A program made the position numbers and the translations under genes. Shown here in pieces: positions 25,102 to 36,325 of a DNA stretch of 64,000 nucleotides. The first letter of the stretch is position 1; each line of letters begins with the position of its first letter. The notes below the pieces were generated by a model, which was not told the origin of the DNA, did no database searches, and saw only the letters and a list, made by a program, of their open reading frames with translations. This stretch comes from Archivesica marissinica (taxonomy: Eukaryota; Mollusca; Bivalvia; Venerida; Vesicomyidae), in NCBI GenBank assembly GCA_014843695.1, contig CM026404.1, positions 3,146,409 to 3,210,408 of the forward strand. Direction: 5' to 3'.

Positions 25102-25717
25102 CTATGTGAACTGCCCGTATGGAAAGACATGTAAAGAGAACGGCCCAACGCTTGGCGCTAGCCTGCGAACTACAACTCGCCAAGGACCAAAAACATCAAC
25201 GCCAACATACGAAAAAGGAGTGGCTTGACTCACTCTGTCCAAAGGTAAATCAGACATCTTCCGTGTCTGAAATCTACCCCTAAGTTTCTTACAGGTCACA
25301 CAGTTATAAATCAAGGAGGAAACAGCACGCTTACCACCTATGACCCAATAACCTCCCTGCACCTTCTGTGAACAGACGACCTTGATGATGTACAGACTCA
25401 TGAAAATGTTGTACGAGTAGTTTAGTAACATGGTGGTTGGACGGTAGGATTATGGGATGTTTCTCCTCTAAGGGTAGACTACTCTGACTGAGACGGCCAC
25501 CTACACGAAGCAAACCATCTGGACCAAGTTTAGGATCTAGAATGCTACTATCTCTATGTAGGGCCTTGCCCATTGACAGATGCTCTAGCTCCTGACCATA
25601 AACCTCATGCTGAACCTTCTTAATATGGAAAGTTTGACCTGAACTTAACATCCTTAGCTTCAGGACAAAGGTGCCACCCTTTACAATGCAACATTTTGTG
25701 GAATGAAACTGCAACAT
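25102..25717 (-). pseudogene. pol: BEL/Pao integrase, zinc-binding region and first catalytic block
   Basis: Two overlapping frames (25717-25331 and 25431-25102). The first has the HH part of the zinc-binding domain (SNHHVTKLLVQHFHESVHHQ); the second has its CC part (CVTCKKLRG) and the first catalytic aspartate in PFSYVGVDVFGPW. A further slip near 25150 precedes the readable strand RAVHIELVDEM, which is followed by an in-frame TAA near 25090. Integrase inserts the DNA copy into the genome. Confidence 0.85.
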
Positions 25718-26642
25718 GTCTGAGAGTTGACACAGCTCTAATCAATCTCTCAAAAGAGGAGAACTTGTCAAAGATACTCGTAAATGACTTGCCTTCTGCA
25801 ACTTTGGTTGACTGAACAGAGACTACAGGGCGGATTTCCTTATCATGCTCAGGACTCAAGAGCGAAAAGTGCTCTGACCTTGGGAGTGGGAAGTGCTCGG
25901 TAGTGGACACATGCTCTAACAGAGGTAAGTTGGGACCTTGTAACCAAGAACTTTGCTTCAATTGCTCTACACTAGCACATCTACTTCCCATGTCTGCGGG
26001 ATTTATCTCCGAAGGAACATAGTTCCACTGTCTTGGATTGCTAACATGCAGGATTTTCGTAACACGATTACTAACATACTGGTAGAATCGCCTAGATTTG
26101 TTACATATGTAGCCTAAAACTACTCTACTGTCTGCATAGAACCTGACATTATCAATGTCAATGTCCAACTGTTCACTAACAGACTGGTACAGTTGAGAAG
26201 CTAAGACTGCGGCACACAACTCTAATCTAGGGATACTGTGACCTTTCTCAGGGGCAAGCTTACTTTTGCTTAACACAAAACCTATCTCACTGGAAGAGTA
26301 TCCTACAACATACACAATGGCAGATATTGCACTTTCTGAAGCATCTGTGAAGATGTGCAACTCATGCCTACACATCTGACTGGGGGAGTCAACAAAATAG
26401 CTCCTACGAATGTCGAGGGACGACACATCTACAGCTCTCCCATGTCTCCAGCTCTCCCATGTCCTAGCAATGGCTTCAGGAATAGGATCATCCCAATCTA
26501 CCGTGGTAGACATCATGCGAAGGATTAATCTCCCTTCTAGTATTACTGGGGCTAAGAATCCAAGCGGATCAAACAAACTATTGATCGTCGACAAAATACC
26601 TCTCTTACTAACAGGCTGCACTGACATGTCAACTTTGAACAT
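25620..26642 (-). pseudogene. pol: BEL/Pao thumb and RNase H
   Basis: A 340-codon open segment, the longest intact stretch of the element. It opens with SVQPVSKRGILSTINSLFDPLGFLAPV, shown here only by its key part (KRGILSTINSLFDPLGF), a hallmark of Pao polymerases. RNase H acidic residues follow in HIFTDASESA, IPRLELCAAV, FYADSRVVLGY and NPADMGSR. RNase H removes the RNA strand during reverse transcription. The frame slips near 25676, so the final residues are not original. Confidence 0.9.
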
Positions 26643-26701
26643 GAACTGATCGCTCTCTATCTTCTAAACTACGCTGACTAGGTAAATTACCACAATCAAG
26701 A

Positions 26702-27238
26702 TCAACATCCTTCAGGGTCGTTAGAAGCAATCTTATGGAGACGCAACTTACTAGCACTCAAATCCTTTTGTGTTCTACTTATCAAGTCTACTGCGCTATC
26801 TACAGAGGGTTGAGAAGTTAACCCGTCATCTACATAGAAATCTCGGTTAACAAATACTTTGACGTCTTCATCAGAATCGTCAACAGCTTTTCTAACACAG
26901 TAAGTGGCGATAGCCGGCGAAGGGCTGTTGCCAAACACGTGTTTAGCCATACGATACTCTACCAATTCTTGAGTGGGGTCATTGTCCTTAAACCAAAGAA
27001 ATCTAAGTAAATTTCTATGCCTCTCTTGCACACTAAGCGAATAAAACATCTTTTCTATATCTGCTACCATAGCAACCGTATCCTTCCTGAATCTAACAAG
27101 TACACCTAACAAGCTATTAGTAAGGTCGGGACCTTGTAGAAGGACTGAATTAAGGGAAACCCCCTCAAACTGCGATGAGTCAAAAACAACCCTGTCATGG
27201 TTTGGCTTCTTAGGGTGATAGACCCCGAAAATGGGCAA
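26702..27238 (-). pseudogene. pol: BEL/Pao reverse transcriptase
   Basis: A 178-codon open segment with the reverse transcriptase core. [18 protein letters not shown] leads in, [14 protein letters not shown] carries the first catalytic aspartate, and FYVDDGLTS is the catalytic YVDD box. The family copies element RNA into DNA. After DPEG, a short deletion with frame change around 26640-26700 removes the usual linker before the thumb/RNase H part. The catalytic residues themselves are intact, so the damage is to the frame, not the active site. Confidence 0.9.
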
Positions 27239-27608
27239 GTACCAGCACTCTTCTGAATCTCCTGGGGGCTAACTCTGCATGTCCATTACTGAAGAGTCTG
27301 TCCATAAAGTCAAAATAATGCCCTCTCTTAATGGGATCTTTCTCAAGACTTTTCAGGAGGGTGTTGGTTCTTCTAACCAGTATCCTATTGTTAGGTAAGC
27401 GAGGCCTATCTGCCCGGAGAGGCAGTGGAGCGACCCAGCTGCCATCGGACTTCTTGTGTACCGGTGTATCCATGATCTCAAGAAGCTCTCTATCATCAAT
27501 TGATAGAGATGGTTTATTGTCGGTAGGAGTTTGGACAAACAACGGATCTGTCACGGACAAATAGTTATCACAACAAGGATGAAACAGATCTGCCATCCTC
27601 AAGTACAT
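27210..27608 (-). pseudogene. pol: BEL/Pao connector upstream of reverse transcriptase
   Basis: A 132-codon segment with landmarks of the region just before the Pao reverse transcriptase: GSWVAPLPL, RLPNNRILVRR and a [18 protein letters not shown] block. The true frame leaves this one near 27255 (the next readable residues are [18 protein letters not shown] in another frame), so the last 14 or so residues here are spurious. Confidence 0.8.
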
Positions 27609-28188
27609 ATGTCTTGTTCACATTTACAACGTTCGTAGCATGAATTTGACCAAGGCATAGCACGCCGACAACGATCCAGCCCAAACCCAATCGCTGAGCA
27701 AAGGGCGCTCCCGATGGACCCAATACCTGGTTACATACATGGTGTGCTTCTATAACATCTCTACCCAACAACAACATGATATCAGACTGAACATCAAAAT
27801 CTGTTATTTGATCAGCAATGTGTTTCAAATGGCTATGATGTCTAGCCATGTCTGGTGTACAAATCTCATTTTTGTCATTTGGTATATGAGAACATTCAAT
27901 CAAAGTAGGTAAATTGTAGGTACATAACCCGTCAAGTGATTGAACAACAACATTGTTAGCTCTACGGCCACTGACAACCATCTCGCCATGACATGTTTGA
28001 GTAAGTACTCATGATTTCCCCTTTAATGCCTAACATAGACAGAAGTTCTGGTTTTATTAAAGACCTGTTACTCTGTTCGTCAACAATACAATAACATTTT
28101 ACAAAAACATTATCATCTTGTGTACACATATTAACTGGAAAAATTTTAGAACATGGTTTTCCACTACCACTAGCATCACAAATCTCAG
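27568..28188 (-). pseudogene. pol: BEL/Pao aspartic protease region
   Basis: Two frames cover this region. From about 28188 to 28010 the protease active-site block VDEQSNRSLI is readable (D as the presumed catalytic aspartate). After a one-base slip near 28010 a 137-codon frame (27981-27568) carries LLLGRDVIEAHHV and LGLGWIVVG, landmarks of the Pao protease domain (DUF1758/A17-type). Its role would be Gag-Pol processing. A frameshift near 27580 separates it from the reverse transcriptase. Confidence 0.83.
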
Positions 28189-28950
28189 TACAACTGTGGT
28201 TTCAACAGGCTTGTTTTTCTGCTCTGCACAACTGTCGGTAGACGGCTGTGATTTCTGGTCAGATGACTGCGGTTTCACTTCACTTACACTAAATTTTCTA
28301 CTATATTCACTAGCAATACTGCCACTAGAAGCACTGACATTATTGGTACATTGGTACGACATATGTTGACTTGAATAGCACTTAAAGCACAACTTGTTAT
28401 CACTAAGAAGTTTTTTCTTTTCCTCTGTATTCATGCTATTGAACACGCGACAGTTTTCGAGCTTGTATGGTGTTCTATGGATTGGACATTGGTTCTCCAT
28501 AGCCGTTGTTTTCCTTACTGTAATTGATCTGTCACTTTGACCTGTAGATCTCAGATTTGTAGATCTTGGAGTTGAAGTTGTGTTAGGCGGTTCAAAGGCA
28601 AAGCTGGGATCATTTCTGATGCGACTTTGATCACGAACACACTTTGCAAATACACTGAACGGCGGAAATGGTACAAAGTTATTTTCCTTATACCTTGTAG
28701 CTGTTGTCACCCATTTCTCTTGTAAGAAATGTGGGAGTTTATTTACGACCGGATTTAAACCTATCGCTGAATCAAAGTAAGCCAGGATTGAGGCAAATTT
28801 GGGATCATACTTGAGTCCTTCTACTTCCGAGAGAATGTCTGAAAGATCATACAACTGAGAAGGATTCTTTGCAGTTATCTTAGGAAAAGATGCCAACTTT
28901 GCTATAGTAGCATGATATATCGACTCTGGAGTGCCAAATCTCTCATCCAA
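28099..28950 (-). pseudogene. gag: BEL/Pao gag, C-terminal part with zinc knuckle
   Basis: Continues gag in the same frame after the TAG. It carries a C-X2-C-X4-H-X4-C zinc knuckle (CFKCYSSQHMSYQC), expected to bind nucleic acid, preceded by a basic S/T-rich linker. Near 28190 the frame slips: the next element-like residues (CTEICDASGSGKPC) lie in another frame, and the last 25 or so residues of this open frame are out-of-frame reading. Confidence 0.85.
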
Positions 28951-28956
28951 ACGTTC

Positions 28957-29913
28957 CTAAATCTTGGCAAGCCCTTCCATCGTATTTGCGATGTATGCTG
29001 ATTTCAGAGATGTTGCTTGGCGTTTAGAACTGGGACCCAGCCATTTCAGGAGAAGATCCATTTCTTCATTAGGCTTTGCTCCAATTTCTAACACAACACT
29101 TTTAAAGGTCTCTCTCCACCCATGATATTGTTCAGGGGTATCACTGAAAACTGATAGTCTAGACAACAGCAGATCTCTCTTTAATAAGAATTTTGACAGG
29201 TCATATGGCATTGTAGGCTGGAAAGTTGGAGCTTCAGGACTGAGATGAATCTCTTTACCAACATATTTCACAAATTCAGCTGTTCTAAGTTTTGGATTGT
29301 CCATTGGTACATGTTTCAATTCAGATAGCGCATTTTCAGATTCACATTCAGAATCTTCCTCAGCTCTGACCTGATCCAATTCTTCTTGCTCTTTCAAAGG
29401 TCTCATTTTAACTTCTAGCTCCTTTTTGCGCCTTGCTGCTTCTGCTGCTTCTTTCGCTTCTTTGTCCTCCATTGCAATCCGTTCCAGCTCCAGTGCTGCT
29501 GCCTTTTCTGCAAACGCTGCCGTAGATTTCGCCGCATTTAGTCTAGCACGGGATTTGTTTGAGGATCTGGATAAGGATGACATATCATCTTTCAAACTTT
29601 TCAAATAGTTAATATAATCACTAGCTTGTTTGTGTTTGCTGGTGACTTCCTTGTTGAATTCTGAAAACTCAAGTAGACTTTCTGGAGTTCCAGTTTGCGT
29701 TAAGAATCTAAAGAATTCTGTTGCTACATCGTCAAAATGTTGATATAATTTGACAGTCTTTGACTTCAATGTTTTTAATGCTAGATAGTCAATATCAGGA
29801 CCAACTGTTTTATTCTCAGAAATATGTTTGCCCAATATGTCCCACTTGGTAGAAAGTTTTCCCCGATATTTAGTTACAGCCTGTTCGTACCTAAACGTAT
29901 GAAGAGTGTCCAT
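28957..29913 (-). pseudogene. gag: BEL/Pao gag, N-terminal part
   Basis: An open segment of 318 codons begins with ATG at 29913. Residues about 100-200 are highly charged, with runs of E, K and A that look like a coiled coil (EAKEAAEAARRKKELE). Near residue 255, FSDTPEQYHGWRETFKSV matches the pattern of the Pao Gag region (DUF1759-like) that follows. An in-frame TAG at 28957-28959 ends it, and the same frame continues downstream, so this is a nonsense mutation rather than a natural end. The role by family is a structural capsid-type protein packaging element RNA in the cytoplasm. Confidence 0.85.
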
Positions 29914-31240
29914 ATGATGAACGATCAGAGCTGAAAAGACGAATGTTTAAGCGTAATGGGGACTCGGTGGCAGTGAAACTAGCAACTGACATCCATTCAT
30001 TAATCGCAGCTATGGAGGATGCCGAATTAACGTCGATCAAGGACATGATCAGTACATCGAAACGAAGGACTGCTTCACAGGCAACAGCATCGCAGTATGT
30101 GCCTGGAGTAAAGATGAACTGTCGGTGCAACACAGAGCTTAGCTTAGTAAAGGACAACGTCTCATCAACGCAGGCGGATATACTTATGCTTAAACAAACT
30201 ATGCAGTTGGATGATAAGCTTAGATCTGAACAACTGAAAGTAATTACAGAATCCGTGAGGAAATTGAAATCGACTGTATTACTGATGTCAAATCGAAAGT
30301 GGGTGAAACATTAACGTGTACCGGGACACTGAGTTTTAATCTGTATTGCATGTATACACGTGTGACAAATCTAGAGCGTTTTCTAGATGCAGAAAACATC
30401 CAAGTGGTTCGCATAGCAAAGGAAAGTGAAGACAAGAACACATATATTCCGGAATCGGACATACGGATAGTTGCAGGTAGAGGTACTGGGTTAGATTCCG
30501 TGTGCCCGTCTACTTTTGGCATACAATGTGATGTCGATATTGAACCTGTGGACTCATTCGGGAATGTTATAATATCCCAGAAACACTCCGGGTGTTATAA
30601 TGGTGGGACTATTGACGAACTTGTTCTTTTCCTCAATGACACTAGTTATACATCTGGGAACAATGGATTTATCGTGCAGTTACCTAAACCTAAACATTCG
30701 TCAGTCAATGGAATCGTTGGTAATATGTACGATGAGTATCGTGGACATATGGAACACTGTGACTCTACACCAATGACAGATACACCTCCTGTTTCGCACG
30801 GAATATCTGTCCGCATGAGTAGACGCACGGCCGACGATGATGATGATAATGGAGAGTTTACAGTATATTCTAGACGCAGGACTATGAGTTATTTTATTGG
30901 TGGATACAGAAACACTGTTAATGTTGATTTGTTATCATCATTTGTGTCAAGGCGAGGACCGCGGGTAACAGCTATTCGTAAGTTTCCTATATGGCGCACA
31001 CCCGGTCGTTGCATTATAAGACTTAATGTAGAAGCAGACGATAACGCATATCGGGTACTAGATCGTGGGTTCTGGCCTAGCAAAATAACGTGTAGGCCAT
31101 GGGTGTCAAGAGATGCACGGCAGCGGGGTGAAAACCGGAAGTCGAACTTGGAAAATTACAACAGTCAGGATATACATGATTCTCAAACAACTACGTGTAG
31201 CAACAATAGGTTCGAGCCTCTTAGCGAGGCTATAGATTAG
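29895..31240 (+). pseudogene. LINE ORF1 with one frameshift
   Basis: The first frame is open from about 29895, with the first ATG at 29943, and ends at 30314. A slip near 30270 moves it to a second frame that runs to 31240. The N-terminal part is rich in charged residues and may be coiled coil (KQTMQLDDKLRSEQLKVI). The C-terminal part has an acidic run (ADDDDDNGEF), then a basic block and a compact region (FPIWRTPGRCIIRLNVEAD) that resembles the RNA-binding region of LINE ORF1 proteins only in general character. No CCHC knuckle is seen. By analogy it would bind element RNA. Confidence 0.7.
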
Positions 31241-31250
31241 GTTTGTCACC

Positions 31251-31760
31251 ATGGCAGATATTAACATAATGACTTGGAACATGTCTGGTGCTATGAGTAG
31301 TGCTTCCTATTTATGTGATATTTTAACCAAACGAAACATAGGTATTTGTGGTATTTCCGAACATTGGCTATATGAACACAATAAGCATTTTCTTGGCTCT
31401 CTGAGCAGTAAATATAAATGCTTAGTTGCATGTGACTCGGATCTTATGATACCCAGTAAACGAAAAGTGGGAAAAGGTGGTGTGGCAATTTTATGGCATA
31501 CTTCTTTAAATAATTATGTAACACCATTACAGATCGATGATGATCGTATTATAGGTGTACAGTTACAAATTTCCCCAAGGCATTTTTTCTTTATATTTCA
31601 ATTGTACCTTCCTTGTACCAACCATTCAATACAGTTCTTCAGAGAATTGGACACATTGTATGATATTAACACCATGTACTCTGATAAGGGAAGTATTGTG
31701 TTTATGGGAGATTTTAACGCTAAATGTGACCCGAGCAGTGGATTAACTGGAGAAAAGTAA
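31251..31760 (+). pseudogene. LINE ORF2, APE endonuclease, truncated by deletion
   Basis: Starts at ATG 31251 (MADINIMTWNMSG). Endonuclease landmarks are TWNMSG, GISEHWL (catalytic E), GKGGVAILW, LYLPCTN and FMGDFNAK. The domain then stops at residue 169 after SSGLTGEK, and the next readable residues (VNDQCKSLYRDS, another frame) already belong to the linker before the reverse transcriptase. The C-terminal half of the nuclease, where the conserved S..DH site normally lies, is absent: an internal deletion by comparison with the family. Such nucleases nick target DNA to prime reverse transcription. Confidence 0.85.
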
Positions 31761-31762
31761 AT

Positions 31763-32887
31763 GATCAGTGTAAATCCTTATATCGCGATAGTTTAGTCGA
31801 AAATGAAAAATTGTGTACATTACAACACTCTTTGTTTAGTGAACGGGACATAGATTATGCGTATGAAACACTAACGGAAACCATAATAACATGTGCGGAT
31901 GCTAGCCTTCCTAGGAAGAAATTCAAAGAGTACTTAAAGCCATACTGGACCTCTGAATTAACAATTGCACACAACAAGATGATGTTGCAACGCAGTATCT
32001 GGTGTCGCGCGCGACGGCCGCGCACATGCTCAAGTGTTGAATTTAGTTTATATAAAAATGCAAAAAGTAACTTCCGCAGGCTACATCGATATTATGCTAA
32101 TAAATATTTATTGGACAAGAATGGTGAATTAGACAAGACTGCAGAAATGGACTCAAACAGATTCTGGGGTTTAGTGAATTCACAGCGGAAGTGTTCAAAA
32201 GTCAACAGCTGTGCAGGGATTAATTTTAATGGGCATATGTATAGAGACCGGGAACAATTAACTGAACAGTGGGCCTTATATTTTAGAAACTTATATTCTC
32301 CTTCTGAATCGAATGAGTTTGATTCTGAGTGGAAGGAATCAGTGTGTAGAAATGTACAGTCTGCACTGGCATCATGCAAACCTGATCCGAATGTGATAGT
32401 GCAACCTGAGGAGATTGAATCGTTGGTAAAATCATGTCCCAGAGGGAAGGCAGCAGGAAAGGATAATGTGTGTTATGAACATTTACTATATGCCAATGAC
32501 ATTATATCATCTATTATGGCTAACATGTTCACACATATCTTGCGTACGGGTTACATTCCAGATAAAATGAAACGCGGTGTAATTATAACTTTACATAAAG
32601 GAGGTAAAAAGCGTAAAGACATTCCGGATAATTATCGCGCAATATCACTGACATCTGTTATTCTAAAACTATTTGAAATGGTACTCCTGAATAGATGTAA
32701 ATCACAAATGCTCCGTCATCTCAGTATTCAGCAAGGTGGATTCCAAGAAAAACTAGGATGCTTGATGACGTCATTCGTAGTTCGGGAGAGTATATTATAT
32801 ACGAGGGAACAACATTCCAAACTCTACATCTGCTTCTTGGATAGCCGACAGGCGTTTGACAATGTGGACTTCTGGTCTGTTATATAA
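31763..32887 (+). pseudogene. LINE ORF2, linker and N-terminal reverse transcriptase
   Basis: An open segment in a different frame from the endonuclease. It reads through a linker with YLKPYWTSEL and RRLHRYYANKYL, then reverse transcriptase blocks: GKAAGKDNVCYEHLLY, GYIPDKMKRGVII, PDNYRAISLTSVILKLFE, IQQGGFQEKLGC and CFLDSRQAFDNV, the last with the first catalytic aspartate. A one-base loss near 32863 ends the frame; the next blocks continue in frame with 32856. Confidence 0.88.
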
Positions 32888-33485
32888 ACTGAAGAACACA
32901 GTAGATGAGACTTCATTTATAGCCTTCAATAATTTATATAAAAATGTGTCAAGTCGTGTGCGACACAAAGGCCTATACTCAGAAGCATTCAGTGTGCACC
33001 AAGGAACCAGACAGGGAGGTAAAAGTTCGCCTCATTTGTACCTCCTCTTCATAAATGGTTTAATATTAGAGCTTGAGAACAGTGGCATGGGATATTGTAT
33101 CTTTAATAACAATGTGTCGTCACCAACAGTTGCTGATGATATGATATTAATTTCTTTGTCTAAATCTGGACTTGATCGAATGCTTGATATCTGCTACAGA
33201 TACTCGTGCAGATGGCGGTTTGTGTATAACATTAACAAATGTGCAGTTATTGTGTTCAATGCCGGTGAAAAGCATGACTCTAGGCAAAGACGTTGGGTTA
33301 TTGGTAAACAGTGTATCGAAGAGGCACATGAGTACACCCATCTGGGAATAGTATGCGATAAGTACCTGTCGGCGAGCAAGATGATGCATAATGCCGCTGT
33401 TAAACTACCTGGGACCCTGCTGAGTGTAATGAACAGTGGGCTTCATCCATCAACATTGAATCCATTGTCGATGAAAATTATTTAA
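32856..33485 (+). pseudogene. LINE ORF2, reverse transcriptase palm and thumb
   Basis: Continues with WTSGLLYKLKN, VHQGTRQGGKSSPHLYLLF and the catalytic box PTVADDMILIS. The usual aromatic residue of the F/Y-x-D-D box is V here; both aspartates remain. A TAA at 33483-33485 stops it, and the same frame resumes directly with VLPKALYGCELW, so this is a nonsense mutation. Confidence 0.87.
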
Positions 33486-33494
33486 TCATCTATA

Positions 33495-34106
33495 GTGCTA
33501 CCTAAGGCCTTATATGGATGCGAACTATGGAACATGACATGCAAACCCGACTTATCTAGGTTAGAAACAGCTCACCGTTTCTGTGTGAAATTAACACAAG
33601 GCTTCAATAAATATACGAACACTGACTATGCATTGTGTACGCTCAACATCGACTGCATTAAAGGAATCGTTGATTTGCGAAAACTAATTTTCTTTGGTCA
33701 ATTGTGTAGATTACCATGCAATCTATTAGCCAAGCAACTATTTACACATAGACTAGTACGATATATTAATCATGATAGACAGTATTCGGGATTCATGCAG
33801 GATATATATAGATTGCTTGGAAAGTACAGGTTGTTACATTTCCTTGAATGTTATATCACAACGGGTTATTTCCCTGCAAAATTAACTTGGAAAAGTGTAC
33901 TCAAGAAGAGTGTATCAGCAGCTAACAAGCAAGAACGGTTCGTCAGAATTCAAGCACAATTAACCATACCGCACATTATTAAATCGGACAGCCCATGTGT
34001 ACTCTGGTCGGCGTGTAGAATGAGGCATGAGTTACTTCCCCTGTGTAAAATAGCGGCGTCAGTCGTGGGTCAATTGGTATCGAGACAATTCTTAAGTACA
34101 TGTTAA
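33495..34106 (+). pseudogene. LINE ORF2, C-terminal region
   Basis: LPKALYGCELW is the conserved strand just after the reverse transcriptase in CR1/Jockey-type elements. The rest is the long C-terminal region with FVRIQAQLTI and WSACRMRHELLPLC. It ends at a TAA after LSTC; the same frame continues, so the stop is a lesion. Confidence 0.82.
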
Positions 34107-34118
34107 AAATGCTCGCTA

Positions 34119-34358
34119 TTGGCTGTCAACAATGTTGAACATATAATGTGTTATTGCCATGCAATTGATCACATAAGGTGTAAAGTGTTGAACATTTTAG
34201 CTGACATTGTTAGTACTAAAGATTATATAGAATTCATGCATTTATCATCAATGGACCAGTGCAATGCATTACTATCGTTAGCATTACAGGTAGATGATAA
34301 TCTTGTTCCAAGGAACTTGTTGCTATTGAAGCTAATATGTAGAATGTTTTCCGGGTAG
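34119..34358 (+). pseudogene. LINE ORF2 tail with cysteine/histidine motif
   Basis: Same frame as the segment before. Read across the TAA, C-x2-C followed by VEHIMCYC gives a Cys-Cys-His-Cys pattern like the zinc-binding tail of many LINE ORF2 proteins. It ends naturally at TAG 34356-34358, after which the 3' UTR begins. Confidence 0.7.
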
Positions 34359-34656
34359 TTGAAAGCAAACTGATTCTATGTTTTACTGGTGCACATTGTT
34401 ATGTTCGGACATCATAACTGTTATATATTGCTAATTTTGTATTCGTCCATAGTCGAGGTCAATTGACTAAATACAAGGTTATATGTGCTGCGATTACTCA
34501 ACTGACATTTAACCCTGTTATGTGTGCATTGATATTATACTGTGTGTACATATATATTAATATGATTTGTAAATATGTTATGCTCTTCAGCAATGGAGGA
34601 AATAAAAGTATATATCTATCTATCTATATATATATCTATCTATCTATCTATCCATC
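34359..34656 (+). other. LINE 3' UTR with polyadenylation signal and microsatellite tail
   Basis: Non-coding, AT-rich. AATAAA is at 34601-34606. The tail from about 34611 consists of TCTA/TATA repeats, a common kind of 3' end for non-LTR elements. Confidence 0.7.
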
Positions 34657-35570
34657 GCCTTTGGAGTTAGTTTCTTTAAATGTGGAGGTCTTGACGTCAT
34701 AAATCAATGTACACAAGACTGTTTCTGATTATTCTCGCTGATGCTGTACTGGGTGGTACAGAACAATTCTTAACATTACTGCCCCACGGCGAAAGTCAAC
34801 CAATACCATGAACAAAATGTTAAATGTTTCTACTTCTTTATTCAACGCAGATATGATGTACTGGTATGTATGCGGTTAAGACTGAAAATACAGTTACAAA
34901 GAATTTATAACAATAGTCCAGTATTGAGAAAACACAACAATAATGTAGTTTGCTGTATTACAAAAGTTAATTTACTTAAATACTGTTAAGCAAGATGTAC
35001 TATAACAGTATGAGGCCAAAGAAATAATGTACGACTTATTACGAGTACGAAACTTGGGTACAAGAATATTTAGTATGAACCCATATGACTTGACGATGAT
35101 TCCTACTATAAAATGACAATAGAGAATAATTGAGAAATAAAGGTCCAGGAGTGTGCAGACTAAATACCTACATTGTTGTGGCGTACGACTTGTACAAACT
35201 GACGAAAATTGAGCCTGAAAAGACCGATCAACATGGCGACGTCGAAAAACGTGAGGCCAACATACTACATTTAACAAATTCTATCGGCATCGACTAATGG
35301 TATCAGACACCTATTACTCAAGGTCAGAGACACCTAAAACAGAGAGACCGCACACTCCCCACATGTTATTTCTCAAAATAACACTATCAACTATTACTAT
35401 TGAATAAATACAAAATGTTGAAGCTCTGAGCATAAAAGTTATCTGGAGCTCTAAACTGACATTTATCTAGAACACATGACAAAATGAAGTCTACCTAAAG
35501 CTCTGCACATAAACGTTATCTGGGGCCCTTCAGACAAGGTCAGAGACACCAAAAACAGAGAGACCGCACA
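34657..35570. other. Spacer with a short direct duplication
   Basis: No convincing gene; a 101-codon minus-strand frame (34972-35277) has no recognisable domain. AGAGACACC followed by AAAACAGAGAGACCGCACA occurs near 35320 and again near 35543, and the CTCTGAGCATAAAAGTTATC phrase also has a close copy, marking a duplication of about 200 bp. Confidence 0.55.
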
Positions 35571-36325
35571 ATATACATGTATGCACAATCAGTGATAACC
35601 CAGAACATTTAGTATATACATGTGTGCACAATCAGTGATCACCCAGAACATTTAGAATATACATGTATGCACACTCAGTGATAACCCAGAACATTTAGTA
35701 TATACATGTATGCACACTCAGTGATCACCCAGAACATTTTATATATACATGTATGCACAATCAGTGATAACCCAGAACATTTAGTATATATATGTATGCA
35801 CAATCAGTGATAACCCAGAACATTTAGTATATATATGTATGCACAATCAGTGATAACCCAGAACATTTAGTATATATATGTATGCACAATCCGTGATCAC
35901 CCAGAACATTTAGTATATACATGTATGCACAATCAGTGATCACCCAGAACATTTAGTATATACATGTATGCACAATCAGTGATAACCCAGAACATTTAGT
36001 ATATATATGTATGCACACTCAGTGATCACCCAGAACATTTAGTATATATATGTATGCACAATCAGTGATAACCCAGAACATTTAGTATATATATGTATGC
36101 TCAATCAGTGATCACCCAGAACATTTAGTATATATATGTATGCACAATCAGTGATCACCCAGAACATTTAGTATATACATGTATGCACAATCAGTGATAA
36201 CCCAGAACATTTAGTATATACATGTATGCACAATCAGTGATCACCCAGAACATTTAGTATATATATGTATGCACACTCAGTGATCACCCAGAACATTTAG
36301 TATATACATGTATGCACACTCAGTA
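35571..36325. repeat. 43-bp tandem array
   Basis: About 17 copies of a 43-bp unit containing CACAATCAGTGATAACCCAG and ATTTAGTATATA. Units switch between TGATAACCC and TGATCACCC and between ATACATG and ATATATG. Confidence 0.95.

Larger units (their letters stand above)
24439..29913 (-). mobile_element. BEL/Pao LTR retrotransposon remnant, internal region without LTRs
   Basis: Read on the minus strand the order is gag, zinc knuckle, aspartic protease, reverse transcriptase, RNase H, integrase and the start of the C-terminal domain. This is the order expected of BEL/Pao elements, which usually encode one long Gag-Pol. Here the frame is broken by an in-frame TAG, an in-frame TAA and about eight frameshifts or small deletions. 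No LTR is visible at either end: the gag end abuts a LINE near 29913 and the pol end stops at a satellite at 24438. It is not autonomous as it stands, though domain motifs remain clear, suggesting recent decay or an indel-rich assembly. Confidence 0.93.
29895..34656 (+). mobile_element. Non-LTR retrotransposon (LINE) with ORF1, APE endonuclease and reverse transcriptase
   Basis: A plus-strand element with ORF1 (to 31240), a 10-base gap, then ORF2 with an apurinic-type endonuclease and reverse transcriptase, a 3' UTR with AATAAA at 34601-34606, and a TCTA-type microsatellite tail to about 34656. The layout fits the Jockey/CR1/I group; the exact clade is not assigned. The element is dead as shown: one slip in ORF1, a deletion in the endonuclease, a slip in the reverse transcriptase and two in-frame stops. 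Its 5' end lies head-to-head with the BEL/Pao gag. Confidence 0.9.

Noticed and set aside
30646..31083. Minus-strand frames within LINE ORF1
   Set aside because: They are shadows of the plus-strand coding frame.
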